From Sporobacter sp963663605 (lineage in GTDB: Bacteria; Bacillota; Clostridia; Oscillospirales; Oscillospiraceae), in the NCBI GenBank assembly GCA_963663605.2, contig CAXXVF010000001.1, positions 434,001 to 498,000 of the forward strand: a stretch of DNA of 64,000 bases, written 5' to 3'. The notes under the pieces are model-generated. The model was not told where the DNA came from and did no database searches. It worked only from the letters and a program-made list of their open reading frames with translations. The position numbers and the translations under genes are program-made. Positions 8,811 to 17,413 of this stretch are shown here, piece by piece. The stretch's first letter is position 1, and the number at the start of each line of letters is the position of its first letter.

Positions 8811-9485
8811 ATGGAAAGATTAGAAAAAAATATCGGCTATAAATTCCGTAATAAAAGGCTTTTGGAAGAAGCGCTGACGCACAGTTCCTATGCCAATGAA
8901 AACAAAAAGAGCGGCATCAGGAGCAATGAGCGGCTGGAGTTCCTGGGCGATTCGATCCTGGGATTTATCGTTGCGGAACACCTTTATACAAAACACCCGA
9001 ATATGCCCGAGGGGCAGATGACCCGTATGCGCGCCGAGCTTGTCTGTGAAAAAAGTCTTCAGACTGCGGCAAACGACATGCAGCTGGGCCTGTTTCTCAA
9101 ATTTGGCCGAGGCGAGGAACTCAGCGGCGGCCGCAGCCGGCCGTCTATCCTGGCCGACGCTTTTGAGGCGGTCGTCGCAGCCGTGTATTTAGACGGCGGC
9201 ATCCGGCCGGCAGCCGGCCTCGTCGGGCGGTTTGTCCTCCCGCAGCTTTATTCGGGCGGTCATGCCGCTTCGGATTATAAGACGGTGTTGCAGGAACTCA
9301 TTCAGAAAAAAAGCGGACAGACACTCACATACCATATGATTTCGGAGAGCGGTCCGGACCACATGAAGCATTTTACCGTGGAGGTTCGTCTGAATGGTGA
9401 GGTAAAAGGCACAGGCAGCGGCCGGAACAAGAAAGAGGCGGAACAGGCGGCGGCAAAAGATGCGCTTGGCGCACTTGCGAAATGA
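8811..9485 (+). CDS. rnc: Ribonuclease III
   Basis: Cleaves double-stranded RNA, including rRNA precursors. The N-terminal RNase III domain contains the signature NERLEFLGDSILGF (about residues 36-49) and the second catalytic acidic cluster DAFEAVVAAVYLDGG. The C-terminal dsRNA-binding domain (about 150-223) ends in GRNKKEAEQAAAKDAL. I start at ATG 8811 (MERLEKNIGYKF), which gives 224 aa with AAGG about 12 nt upstream; a longer in-frame extension from 8721 has no family support and runs into the terminator. The next gene overlaps by ATGA. Confidence 0.95.
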   Translation: MERLEKNIGYKFRNKRLLEEALTHSSYANENKKSGIRSNERLEFLGDSILGFIVAEHLYTKHPNMPEGQMTRMRAELVCEKSLQTAANDMQLGLFLKFGRGEELSGGRSRPSILADAFEAVVAAVYLDGGIRPAAGLVGRFVLPQLYSGGHAASDYKTVLQELIQKKSGQTLTYHMISESGPDHMKHFTVEVRLNGEVKGTGSGRNKKEAEQAAAKDALGALAK

Positions 9486-10504
9486 CGCCGAAACGACGTG
9501 TTGTCCCGGTGTTCGTTCCGCATCTGGGCTGCCCCAACGCCTGCGTTTTCTGCAACCAGCGCCGGATATCGGGCCGGTCACGGCCGGCAACGCCGGAAAC
9601 GGTTTATAAAGCAATTGAAAACATCCCGGCCGGCCTGACGGACGATATCCCGCTTCAGCTGGCTTTTTACGGCGGCAGCTTTACCGCCATTTCCGTTAGT
9701 GAACAAAATGCGCTGCTGGACGCGGCCGGCCCGCTCCTGACGCGATATAAAAACGCAAGCCTGCGTGTTTCCACGCGCCCGGACTGTATAGACCGTCCGA
9801 CGCTTGACCGCCTTTTATCGCACGGCGTCAAAACCGTCGAACTGGGCGCGCAGTCCATGTGCCGCGACGTGCTTGAAGCGTCCCGGCGCGGGCACACGCC
9901 GGAAGACACCGAAGCCGCCGCTCAGCTTGTAAAATCGTCCGGTATGGAACTTATTCTGCAGATGATGACGGGACTGCCGGCGGACACGCCGGAAAAGTCT
10001 GTTTATACCGCCGAAAAACTGATCGGACTGCGTCCGGACGGCGTGCGCGTGTATCCGACGGTCGTTATCCGCGATACGGCGCTTTACGACATGTGGCAGC
10101 GCGGCGAATATCAGGCGCACACCATCGACGACGCCGTAAGCTTATGCGCAGAGCTCCGAGGGATGTTTGACCGGGCGGGTATAACCGTCATCCGGATGGG
10201 GCTGAATCCGACGGAGGACTTGTCCGGGGGGGACGCCGTATGCGGGGCCTATCATCCGGCATTCGGGGAGCTTGTTTTTTCAAGGATATACCTTATGCGG
10301 GCGCTGGCGCTCCTTCGCCCGATGGGGCGCGTGAAAAGTGTGACGCTGGGCGTCCATAAAAAGCGGGTTTCCCGTATGGTGGGGCATGCCCGGGGCAATA
10401 TCGAAGCGCTCCGCCGGGAACTCGGTGCATTCTCGGTAAACGTCAAAGCGTCGGACGCGGGTCCGGATGAAATTGTCATTTTGAGCATTGAAAATGACCC
10501 CTGA
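9482..10504 (+). CDS. Elp3-like radical SAM protein
   Basis: A radical S-adenosylmethionine enzyme with iron-sulfur cluster ligands C17, C21 and C24 in GCPNACVFCNQR, which is a CX3CX2C spacing. The next conserved block FYGGSFTAI and the segment VKTVELGAQSM match Elp3/YtqA-type proteins that act on tRNA or unknown substrates. At 340 aa it lacks the acetyltransferase domain of true Elp3. It overlaps the rnc stop by ATGA and precedes smc, an arrangement seen in Clostridia. The substrate is unknown. Confidence 0.85.
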   Translation: MTPKRRVVPVFVPHLGCPNACVFCNQRRISGRSRPATPETVYKAIENIPAGLTDDIPLQLAFYGGSFTAISVSEQNALLDAAGPLLTRYKNASLRVSTRPDCIDRPTLDRLLSHGVKTVELGAQSMCRDVLEASRRGHTPEDTEAAAQLVKSSGMELILQMMTGLPADTPEKSVYTAEKLIGLRPDGVRVYPTVVIRDTALYDMWQRGEYQAHTIDDAVSLCAELRGMFDRAGITVIRMGLNPTEDLSGGDAVCGAYHPAFGELVFSRIYLMRALALLRPMGRVKSVTLGVHKKRVSRMVGHARGNIEALRRELGAFSVNVKASDAGPDEIVILSIENDP

Positions 10505-10516
10505 AAAAGATATAAT
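10488..10516 (+). promoter_or_regulatory. Promoter for the smc-ftsY group
   Basis: -35 TTGAAA (10488-10493), 17-bp spacer and -10 TATAAT (10511-10516). It overlaps the last codons of the radical SAM gene and is about 120 bp before smc. Confidence 0.7.
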
Positions 10517-10638
10517 ATCATAGTTAATCTTTTTAAGCGTCAGGACGGAAACGGCAGAACTTAAATGCTGAATTTTCGGCGGCCAGTTATCAGGGCCGTC
10601 TGCCGATACGAGTTTACGAGATTGGGCGGTGGTTTGAT

Positions 10639-13600
10639 TTGTATTTAAAGTCTTTGGAAATACAGGGCTTTAAATCTTTTCCGGAAAAAACGCGGCTGAC
10701 GTTTGACAAGCCGGTTACGGCTATTGTCGGCCCAAACGGCAGCGGAAAATCGAATATCTCCGACGCGGTCTTATGGGTCATGGGCGAGCAGTCTACGCGG
10801 ACACTGCGCGGCGGCAAAATGGAGGACGTCATATTTGGCGGAACGCTCCGGCGCCCGCAGGTCGGCTTTGCGGAAGTCTCGCTTGTATTGGACAATACCG
10901 ACCGCGTTTTTGATATGGATTTCACAGAGGTCATGATCACGCGGCGTTATTACCGCAGCGGAGACAGCGAATATTTCATCAACCGCCAGCTGGTGCGTCT
11001 CAAAGACGTCAATGAGCTTTTGATGGACACCGGTCTCGGCCGCGAGGGATACAGCATCATCGGGCAGGGGAAGATCGACGCAATCCTGTCCGCTAAAAGC
11101 ACGGACCGGCGGGAAATATTTGAAGAGGCCGCCGGAATTTCCCGTTTCCGGCACCGCAAAGAGGAGTCGGAGCGCAAGCTTAAGCAAACGGATGAAAACC
11201 TTGTGCGCCTGGGCGACAAGATATCGGAGTTGGAACTTCAGGTTGAACCGCTGCGTGAGCAGGCCGAAACGGCAAAGAAGTTCCTGCTTTTACGGGACGA
11301 ATTGCGCGGGCTGGAGATTTCGGTCTGGATGCGGAATCTGGAAAACCTGGCGGTACAGACCGCCAAGACCGAAGCGGATCTGCTCACCGCCGAGACGCAG
11401 AAAGATACCGTTACGGAGGAGATCGATACATATTACGACACGATGTCCTCGTTTTCCGAAAAAATGCATGAAAAAGATATAGAACTCGAAGAGGTACGCC
11501 AATCGATCACCGGCCTTGAAGCCTCGGCCGCAGAGCAGGAGAGCGCCGTTGCCGTCTTAAAGACCAAGCTCGAAAACAACGCTGGTGAGGCTGAGCGGAT
11601 CCGGCGCGAACTGGACGAGCAGGAAGGGCGCGACGGTGGGCTCAAAGCCCAGATCACGGAGCGCGAGAACAGGATAACGGAGCTCTCGGATGAAAAATCG
11701 AAGCTGACCGAGGAAGCCGGGGCGCTTATTGCCGATCTTCAAAAGGTCTCCGATTCGACGGGTGAATCCTCAAAAAGGCTCGGGGAGCGGCTCGGGCGCG
11801 AAAATGAGATCATAACCGGTGTCAGCGACGCCAAATCGCGCCTTTCGGCGCTGGCGTCCGCCGCGCAGGAAATGTATGACCGGGAGAACCTCATATCTCT
11901 TGAGACCGCAGCCGCGTCCGAAAAGCACGACACGCTGGAAAAAGAACGCACGGCGTGTTCCGGCGCGCTGGAGGCTGCGCGGGACGAGCTGTCGAGTCTG
12001 AAAAACGTCATCAGCGGGTACAGCATGCGCGTCCAGAGCCGGCGTAAAAAAGCCGACGACGCCGGCGATAAGAAAATGAAAATGACGATGGAGCTCGGCG
12101 CGCTGAAAAACCGCATCAATCTTCTGAGGGAGATGGAAAAAGACTATGAGGGCTACTCAAAAGCCGTCCGGCTTGTCATGCAGGAATCGCGGCGGGGCAT
12201 ACTGAAGAATATACGCGGCACAGTTGGCGACCTCGTGGGGACGGACGACAAGTTCGCCGTTGCCATTGAGACGGCGCTGGGCGGCGCGATGCAGAACATT
12301 ATTGTCGAGACCGAGGAGGACGGCAAAGAGGCCATCAACTACCTCAAACGGCGTGACGGCGGCCGGGCGACGTTCCTGCCGGTCTCAAACGTAAGAGGCG
12401 GCGTTCTCGATACCGGAAACCTGCAGAAAGAACAAGGCTATGAAGGGCTGGCGATCGAGCTCGTACGCTTCGACGGCAAATACGACGGTATTTATAAAAG
12501 CCTTTTAGGCCGTGTCGCCGTGGCGGACAGTCTCGATAATGCCATCGCTATTGCACGGAAGAATAGAAACAGTTTCCGCATCGTAACGCTTGACGGGCAG
12601 GTTATAAACGCCGGCGGCTCCATGACGGGCGGTTCGACCGCCAGGAATACGGGTATCCTGTCACGGGCCAACGAGCTGGGGCAGCTGTCCGCTCAGGTGA
12701 AGCCGCTGGAGGAGACGATCGCGCAGCTGGAGCGGGAAGCGGCCGAGGCCGTGCGGGAGAAAAACGCGGCCGAATACGAGCTTGAGACGGCAAACGGCGA
12801 GATGCGTATTCTTGAGGACAAGGTCCTTCAGCTGGATACGAATTTAAAGCATTACGATTTGATGATTGATGCCTCAAAGCAGAATTTGAAATCGCTTAAA
12901 GACGAAGCGGCCGCCCTGGAAGAGCGCATCGGCAAAAACGGCAGCGACACGGAGACGGCCAGAAGCGATATAGAGTCTCTGGAAACCGAGCTGGCAGATA
13001 TCCGGGCGCAGATCGTCCGGGATACCGAGGGGCAGGAGCAGCTCACCGAGGAGCGTGAACGGCTTTCGAACGCGCTGTCGGAGCTGCGCGCAAAAGAGGC
13101 ATCCTTTGACGCCGAGCGCGACGCGCTCATGAAAGCCGTTACGGAACTGACGGAGCTCCGCGACGTCCTGACGGGCGGGCGCAATCAGCAGCTTGAGTAT
13201 TTGGAAGAGCTCCAGGCGCGACAGGAGGAGATGCTCCGGGAGATCTCCGCTCTGGAAACGGCGCTTGGGAAACTGGCCGAACAAACGGAGCAGATGAGAA
13301 AACGCGCCGGAGCGATCACACAGGAAAAGCTGCAGCTCGAAGCGGACCGCAACAAACGCGACAAGCTTATGCAGGATAAGAATCAGACGCTTTTAACCCT
13401 AGAACGCGAATGCGCGCGGCTCCAGCAGAAGAAGCTGGCGGCCGAAATGGAAGAAAAGCAGATCATTGACCGTCTGTGGGACACGTATGAGATGACGCGC
13501 TCGGCAGCTATGGCTGTCCGGGCGGAACTTGGGAGCGTTACCGAAGCGCGGCGGCGCATTTCTGAGATCAAACGGGGGATTTCCGAACTCGGAAATCCAA

Positions 13601-14211
13601 ATATCGGCGCGATAGACGAATTCGAGCGCGTGAATACCCGGTATACGTATCTGACCGAGCAGCGAGACGACGTGGAGCGGGCAAAAACCGAGCTGCTGTC
13701 GATTATCCGGGACATTACGCATGAGATGCGGGTGCTCTTCGCCCATGAATTTGAAGTCATACGTGAAAGCTTCAAAGAGGCGTTTTTGGAATTCTTCGGC
13801 GGGGGCCAGGCTTCGCTGGAACTTGAGGATCCCGACGATATTTTGAATTGCGGCATCGAAATCAAGGTTCAGCCGCCGGGGAAATCGCTCAAGACCATCA
13901 CGCTTTTATCGGGCGGCGAAAAAGCGTTTACCGCTATTGCGCTGTACTTTGCGATTTTAAAAGTCAGGCCGACGCCGTTCGTCTTCATGGATGAGATTGA
14001 AGCCGCGCTGGACGAAGTGAATATTCGGCGCTTTGCCATGAATATGCGCAAAATGTCCGTCAAAACGCAAATGATCATCATCACCCACCACCGCGCCACT
14101 ATGGAGGAGGCAGATGTGTTGTACGGGGTGACGATGCAGGAACAGGGCGTTTCGCGCGTTATCAGCATCGATCTGGAAGAGGCGGAGCAGACGCTTAAAA
14201 AACGGGCATGA
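10639..14211 (+). CDS. smc: Chromosome partition protein Smc
   Basis: ATPase that loops and compacts chromosomes together with ScpA and ScpB. Walker A is GPNGSGKS (residues 31-38). Two long coiled coils flank a hinge at about residues 515-640 (region with GTVGDLVGTDDKFAVAIE and RATFLPV). The C-terminal head has the ABC signature LLSGGEKAFTAIAL (about 1088-1101) and Walker B FVFMDEIEAALDE. The 1190-aa length is standard. The TTG start gives the canonical MYLKSLEIQGFKSF and is preceded by GGGCGGTGG. ftsY follows after 24 bp, as in Bacillus. Confidence 0.97.
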   Translation: MYLKSLEIQGFKSFPEKTRLTFDKPVTAIVGPNGSGKSNISDAVLWVMGEQSTRTLRGGKMEDVIFGGTLRRPQVGFAEVSLVLDNTDRVFDMDFTEVMITRRYYRSGDSEYFINRQLVRLKDVNELLMDTGLGREGYSIIGQGKIDAILSAKSTDRREIFEEAAGISRFRHRKEESERKLKQTDENLVRLGDKISELELQVEPLREQAETAKKFLLLRDELRGLEISVWMRNLENLAVQTAKTEADLLTAETQKDTVTEEIDTYYDTMSSFSEKMHEKDIELEEVRQSITGLEASAAEQESAVAVLKTKLENNAGEAERIRRELDEQEGRDGGLKAQITERENRITELSDEKSKLTEEAGALIADLQKVSDSTGESSKRLGERLGRENEIITGVSDAKSRLSALASAAQEMYDRENLISLETAAASEKHDTLEKERTACSGALEAARDELSSLKNVISGYSMRVQSRRKKADDAGDKKMKMTMELGALKNRINLLREMEKDYEGYSKAVRLVMQESRRGILKNIRGTVGDLVGTDDKFAVAIETALGGAMQNIIVETEEDGKEAINYLKRRDGGRATFLPVSNVRGGVLDTGNLQKEQGYEGLAIELVRFDGKYDGIYKSLLGRVAVADSLDNAIAIARKNRNSFRIVTLDGQVINAGGSMTGGSTARNTGILSRANELGQLSAQVKPLEETIAQLEREAAEAVREKNAAEYELETANGEMRILEDKVLQLDTNLKHYDLMIDASKQNLKSLKDEAAALEERIGKNGSDTETARSDIESLETELADIRAQIVRDTEGQEQLTEERERLSNALSELRAKEASFDAERDALMKAVTELTELRDVLTGGRNQQLEYLEELQARQEEMLREISALETALGKLAEQTEQMRKRAGAITQEKLQLEADRNKRDKLMQDKNQTLLTLERECARLQQKKLAAEMEEKQIIDRLWDTYEMTRSAAMAVRAELGSVTEARRRISEIKRGISELGNPNIGAIDEFERVNTRYTYLTEQRDDVERAKTELLSIIRDITHEMRVLFAHEFEVIRESFKEAFLEFFGGGQASLELEDPDDILNCGIEIKVQPPGKSLKTITLLSGGEKAFTAIALYFAILKVRPTPFVFMDEIEAALDEVNIRRFAMNMRKMSVKTQMIIITHHRATMEEADVLYGVTMQEQGVSRVISIDLEEAEQTLKKRA

Positions 14212-14235
14212 TTCAAAGCCGACAGGAGGAACGGT

Positions 14236-15144
14236 TTGAGTTTTTTTGAAAAAATCAGGGAAGGCTTACAAAAGACAAAAAAGACGGTTTCCGTCCAGTT
14301 AAACGGCCTGTTTGCCGCTTTTACGGGCGCCAATGAGGACTTTTTTGAGGAGCTGGAGGAAACGCTTATTTTGGCAGACCTCGGCGTTGAAACGGTCGAG
14401 AAGGCCGTCGGCGAGCTGCGGGAAGTCACAAAGCGGGAAGGATACCGAAACGGCGGGGATATCGAGAAAGCGCTGGAAGATATCCTGACGAAGCTTCTGG
14501 ATATCGGCGATACGGATCTGAAACTCACGACACAACCGTCGGTGATTCTGGTCATCGGCGTCAACGGCGTCGGCAAGACGACGACCATCGGGAAACTGGC
14601 CCTCAGGTTTACCGGCGAGGGCAAAAAGGTGCTGCTGTGCGCCGGCGATACCTTCCGCGCCGCGGCCGGCGAGCAGCTCAATATCTGGGCGGAGCGCAGC
14701 GGTTCGGACATTGTGCGGCACACGGAGGGAGCGGACCCCGCGGCTGTCATATACGACGGCATCGCGGCGGCCAAGGCCCGCGGCGCCGACGTCGTCATCT
14801 GCGATACGGCCGGAAGGCTGCACAACAAGCAAAACCTTATGAACGAGCTTGGCAAGATCAGCCGCGTCATAGACCGCGAACTGCCGGACGCCGACCGGGA
14901 GACGCTCCTCGTTATCGACGCGACGACCGGGCAGAACGGCCTTATACAGGCAAAAGTATTCCGGGAGGCCGCAGGCATCACGGGCCTTGTGCTCACGAAA
15001 CTGGACGGGACGGCAAAAGGCGGCATTGTCTTCGCCATAGCAGACCAGCTTCAGGTGCCTGTCAAACTCATCGGCGTCGGGGAGAAGCCCGAAGACCTTC
15101 TGGAATTTGAAAGCCGGACGTTTGCAGAGGCGCTGCTGCGATGA
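14236..15144 (+). CDS. ftsY: Signal recognition particle receptor FtsY
   Basis: GTPase that docks SRP-ribosome complexes at the membrane. It has a short N-terminal helix, an NG-type helical N domain (about 1-90), then a GTPase domain with G1 GVNGVGKTTTIGKLA (about 108-122), DTFRAAAGEQL, DTAGRLHNKQNLM, TKLDGTAKGG and GVGEKPEDLLEF. It lacks the long acidic N-terminal extension of E. coli FtsY, as usual in Firmicutes. TTG 14236 lies behind a perfect AGGAGG. It overlaps the next gene by ATGA. Confidence 0.97.
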   Translation: MSFFEKIREGLQKTKKTVSVQLNGLFAAFTGANEDFFEELEETLILADLGVETVEKAVGELREVTKREGYRNGGDIEKALEDILTKLLDIGDTDLKLTTQPSVILVIGVNGVGKTTTIGKLALRFTGEGKKVLLCAGDTFRAAAGEQLNIWAERSGSDIVRHTEGADPAAVIYDGIAAAKARGADVVICDTAGRLHNKQNLMNELGKISRVIDRELPDADRETLLVIDATTGQNGLIQAKVFREAAGITGLVLTKLDGTAKGGIVFAIADQLQVPVKLIGVGEKPEDLLEFESRTFAEALLR

Positions 15145-15743
15145 CGTTCGTACTGGCAACGAACAATGACGGCAAGCTGAGGGAGATGCGTCAGATCCTT
15201 TCGGGACTGGGCGTGGACGTCCTTTCGCAGAAAGAAGCCGGCATCACTATTGATGCCGAGGAGACGGGCGCAACGTTTTACGAAAACGCGCGGATAAAAG
15301 CCTGCGCTGCGGCGAAAGCGTCCGGTATGCCCGCTATAGCCGACGATTCCGGCCTGATGGTGGACGCGCTCGGCGGCCGTCCGGGCGTGTATTCGAAACG
15401 ATACGGCGGAATGGCGGACGATGCGGGAAGAAACGCATATTTGCTGAAAGAACTGGCCGATACGGAACATCGGGCCGCCGGATTCGTCTGCTGTATTGTA
15501 TGCATATTTCCAAACGGCGGCGAGATATCTGCCGACGGTACATGCCGCGGCAGCATCCTTCATGCGCCGCGCGGGAACGGCGGCTTCGGGTATGACCCCG
15601 TTTTCCTTGTCGGCGGCACGGGCAAAAGCATGGCGGAACTGACGGATGATGAAAAAAACGGCGTTTCCCACAGGGGGAAAGCGCTGCGTGCGTTTTTCCC
15701 GAAGCTCAGCGCTTATTTAAAAATGCAGCCGGACAAGCTCTAG
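15141..15743 (+). CDS. rdgB: XTP/dITP diphosphatase (RdgB/HAM1)
   Basis: Hydrolyses non-canonical purine nucleoside triphosphates to stop their incorporation into DNA and RNA. Family motifs: LATNNDGKLREM at the N-terminus, ADDSGLMVDALGGRPGVYSKRY, GFGYDPVF and the C-terminal SHRGKALR. The length is 200 aa, normal. The ATG overlaps the ftsY stop, so translation is likely coupled. Confidence 0.94.
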   Translation: MTFVLATNNDGKLREMRQILSGLGVDVLSQKEAGITIDAEETGATFYENARIKACAAAKASGMPAIADDSGLMVDALGGRPGVYSKRYGGMADDAGRNAYLLKELADTEHRAAGFVCCIVCIFPNGGEISADGTCRGSILHAPRGNGGFGYDPVFLVGGTGKSMAELTDDEKNGVSHRGKALRAFFPKLSAYLKMQPDKL

Positions 15744-15819
15744 GGAATAAGACAGTTCGAAAAACGAACCGTTTATGGTTATTATTTTGTTAAAATAAAT
15801 GATCTATGGAGGGCATATC

Positions 15820-16122
15820 ATGCTGAGCAGCAGGCAGCGCGCACAGCTGCGCGCAATGGCCAATTCGATAGAAACTATTCTGCAGATCGGGAAGGGCGGC
15901 ATCACGCCGAATGTAATAACGCAGATGTCGGACGCGCTTTCGGCGCGGGAACTGGTGAAAGGCCGGGTACTCGAGGCCTCGCTGCTCACGGCGCGCGAAG
16001 CGTCAAATGAGCTGGCGGCGCGCACCGGGGCCGAGCAGGTCCAGACAATCGGGTCGCGCTTCGTATTGTATAAGGAAAACCCGGAAATACCGAAAGAAAA
16101 GCGGATAAAGCTCATTAAATAA
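15820..16122 (+). CDS. yhbY: YhbY-type CRM-domain RNA-binding protein
   Basis: A small CRM-domain protein that associates with the pre-50S ribosome. Visible landmarks: LSSRQRAQLRAMANSIETIL, the GKGG loop (ILQIGKGGITP), and the C-terminal IGSRFVLYKENPE. I choose ATG 15820, preceded by GGAGGG at 6 nt, which gives 100 aa; the seven codons upstream have no ribosome binding site. It sits before nadD, the common Firmicutes order. Confidence 0.92.
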   Translation: MLSSRQRAQLRAMANSIETILQIGKGGITPNVITQMSDALSARELVKGRVLEASLLTAREASNELAARTGAEQVQTIGSRFVLYKENPEIPKEKRIKLIK

Positions 16123-16127
16123 TAAAA

Positions 16128-16162
16128 TGAATCAGTATTCAATGATTGCGAATACGGATTCA
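16128..16162 (+). repeat. Hairpin between yhbY and nadD
   Basis: Inverted repeat TGAATC-GTATTC / GAATAC-GATTCA with a 9-nt loop. There is no clear T-tract, so termination is doubtful. Confidence 0.4.
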
Positions 16163-16222
16163 GCGGGCTTATCTTTGTTTAAAAACGGATGTTAACTGTC
16201 CATATTTAGGTGAGTGATGCAT

Positions 16223-17413
16223 TTGAGGCTTGGAATTTACGGCGGGACGTTCAATCCCCCGCATATCGGACATATACGGGCGGCCGAAGCGGCAGTTAAG
16301 CAGCTGGAGCTTGATAAGCTGCTCGTCATCCCGACGGGTATACCCCCGCATAAGACGCTTGAGCCCGGCTCGCCGTCAAACACTGAGCGCATGGAAATGG
16401 CGCAGCTGTCGTTTTCGGATATACCGTGTGCTGCCGTAACGGATATGGAACTTCTTAAAAACAGCGTCAGCTATACGGCTGAGACGGTGGATGTACTTAA
16501 AGACAGCTACCCGGACGCCGAGCTTTTCCTGATCCTCGGTTCCGATATGTATCTGACGCTCGATCAATGGCGGGACGCCGGACATCTTTTAAGGTGTGTA
16601 ACGCCGGCTGTGTTTTCAAGAAAAACCGGTGAAGACAAAGAACTCCGCGTATATGCCCGGGACCTCGGCGAACGGTTCGGCGCTCAGACCATTGTTGTTG
16701 CGCATGACGCCGTTGATATTTCATCCTCCCGGCTGCGCGGGATGCTGAAGCACCGCGCGGGTACAGGCTTCATTGCCGAGCCGGCATACGAGTACATCAT
16801 AAAAAATAGACTATACGGCGCTAAGCCGGATTTCGACTGGCTGCGCTATCAGGCATATACGCTGCTCAAGATGCGCCGCATCCTGCACGTGGCCGGGTGT
16901 GAAGCCGAAGCCGTGAAGCTTGCAAAGCGTTGGGACGCCGATGAAAACGAAGCGCGCGAAGCCGCGATATTACACGATATTACGAAGCAGCTGGAACCGG
17001 ACGATCAGTTGCAACTGTGCGAAAAATATGATATCATGACGGACGCTGTTGAGGCGTCGGAAGCCAAGCTGCTCCACGCCAAAACCGGCGCGGCACTGGC
17101 CCGGAAATTCTATGGTGCGTCCGATGCCGTGCACGACGCGATCTTATGGCATACGACAGGCCGGTCGAATATGGACCTGCTGGAAAAGATCATATATATC
17201 GCCGATTATATAGAACCGACCAGAGTGTTTGAAAATGTAAAAGAACTCAGAAGCCTGGCATATACGGACCTTGATGCGGCCGTTGCCCTTGGTTTGCGGA
17301 TGAGTATCGATGATTTACATTCGCGCGGTATTATACCGCACAAGCGGACCGAGGAAGCCTTTTCGTGGCTCACGGCGCATACACCGCATTTAAAAGGGGA
17401 TAAAAAGCAATGA
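16223..17413 (+). CDS. nadD: NadD-YqeK fusion: NaMN adenylyltransferase plus HD-domain hydrolase
   Basis: One open frame joins two enzymes that are separate genes in Bacillus. Residues about 1-195 are nicotinate-mononucleotide adenylyltransferase (GIYGGTFNPPHIGH nucleotide-binding motif and the ISSSRLR motif), a step of NAD synthesis. Residues about 210-390 are a YqeK-type HD hydrolase (HVAGCEAEAVKLAKRW, the HD pair in AAILHDITK, HAKTGAALA, WHTTGR and YIADYIEPTR); in characterised homologues this domain cleaves diadenosine tetraphosphate. TTG 16223 is preferred because AGGTGAG ends 8 nt before it; GTG 16214 and ATG 16217 are also in frame but sit within or too close to that site. The next gene overlaps by ATGA. 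Confidence 0.92.
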   Translation: MRLGIYGGTFNPPHIGHIRAAEAAVKQLELDKLLVIPTGIPPHKTLEPGSPSNTERMEMAQLSFSDIPCAAVTDMELLKNSVSYTAETVDVLKDSYPDAELFLILGSDMYLTLDQWRDAGHLLRCVTPAVFSRKTGEDKELRVYARDLGERFGAQTIVVAHDAVDISSSRLRGMLKHRAGTGFIAEPAYEYIIKNRLYGAKPDFDWLRYQAYTLLKMRRILHVAGCEAEAVKLAKRWDADENEAREAAILHDITKQLEPDDQLQLCEKYDIMTDAVEASEAKLLHAKTGAALARKFYGASDAVHDAILWHTTGRSNMDLLEKIIYIADYIEPTRVFENVKELRSLAYTDLDAAVALGLRMSIDDLHSRGIIPHKRTEEAFSWLTAHTPHLKGDKKQ

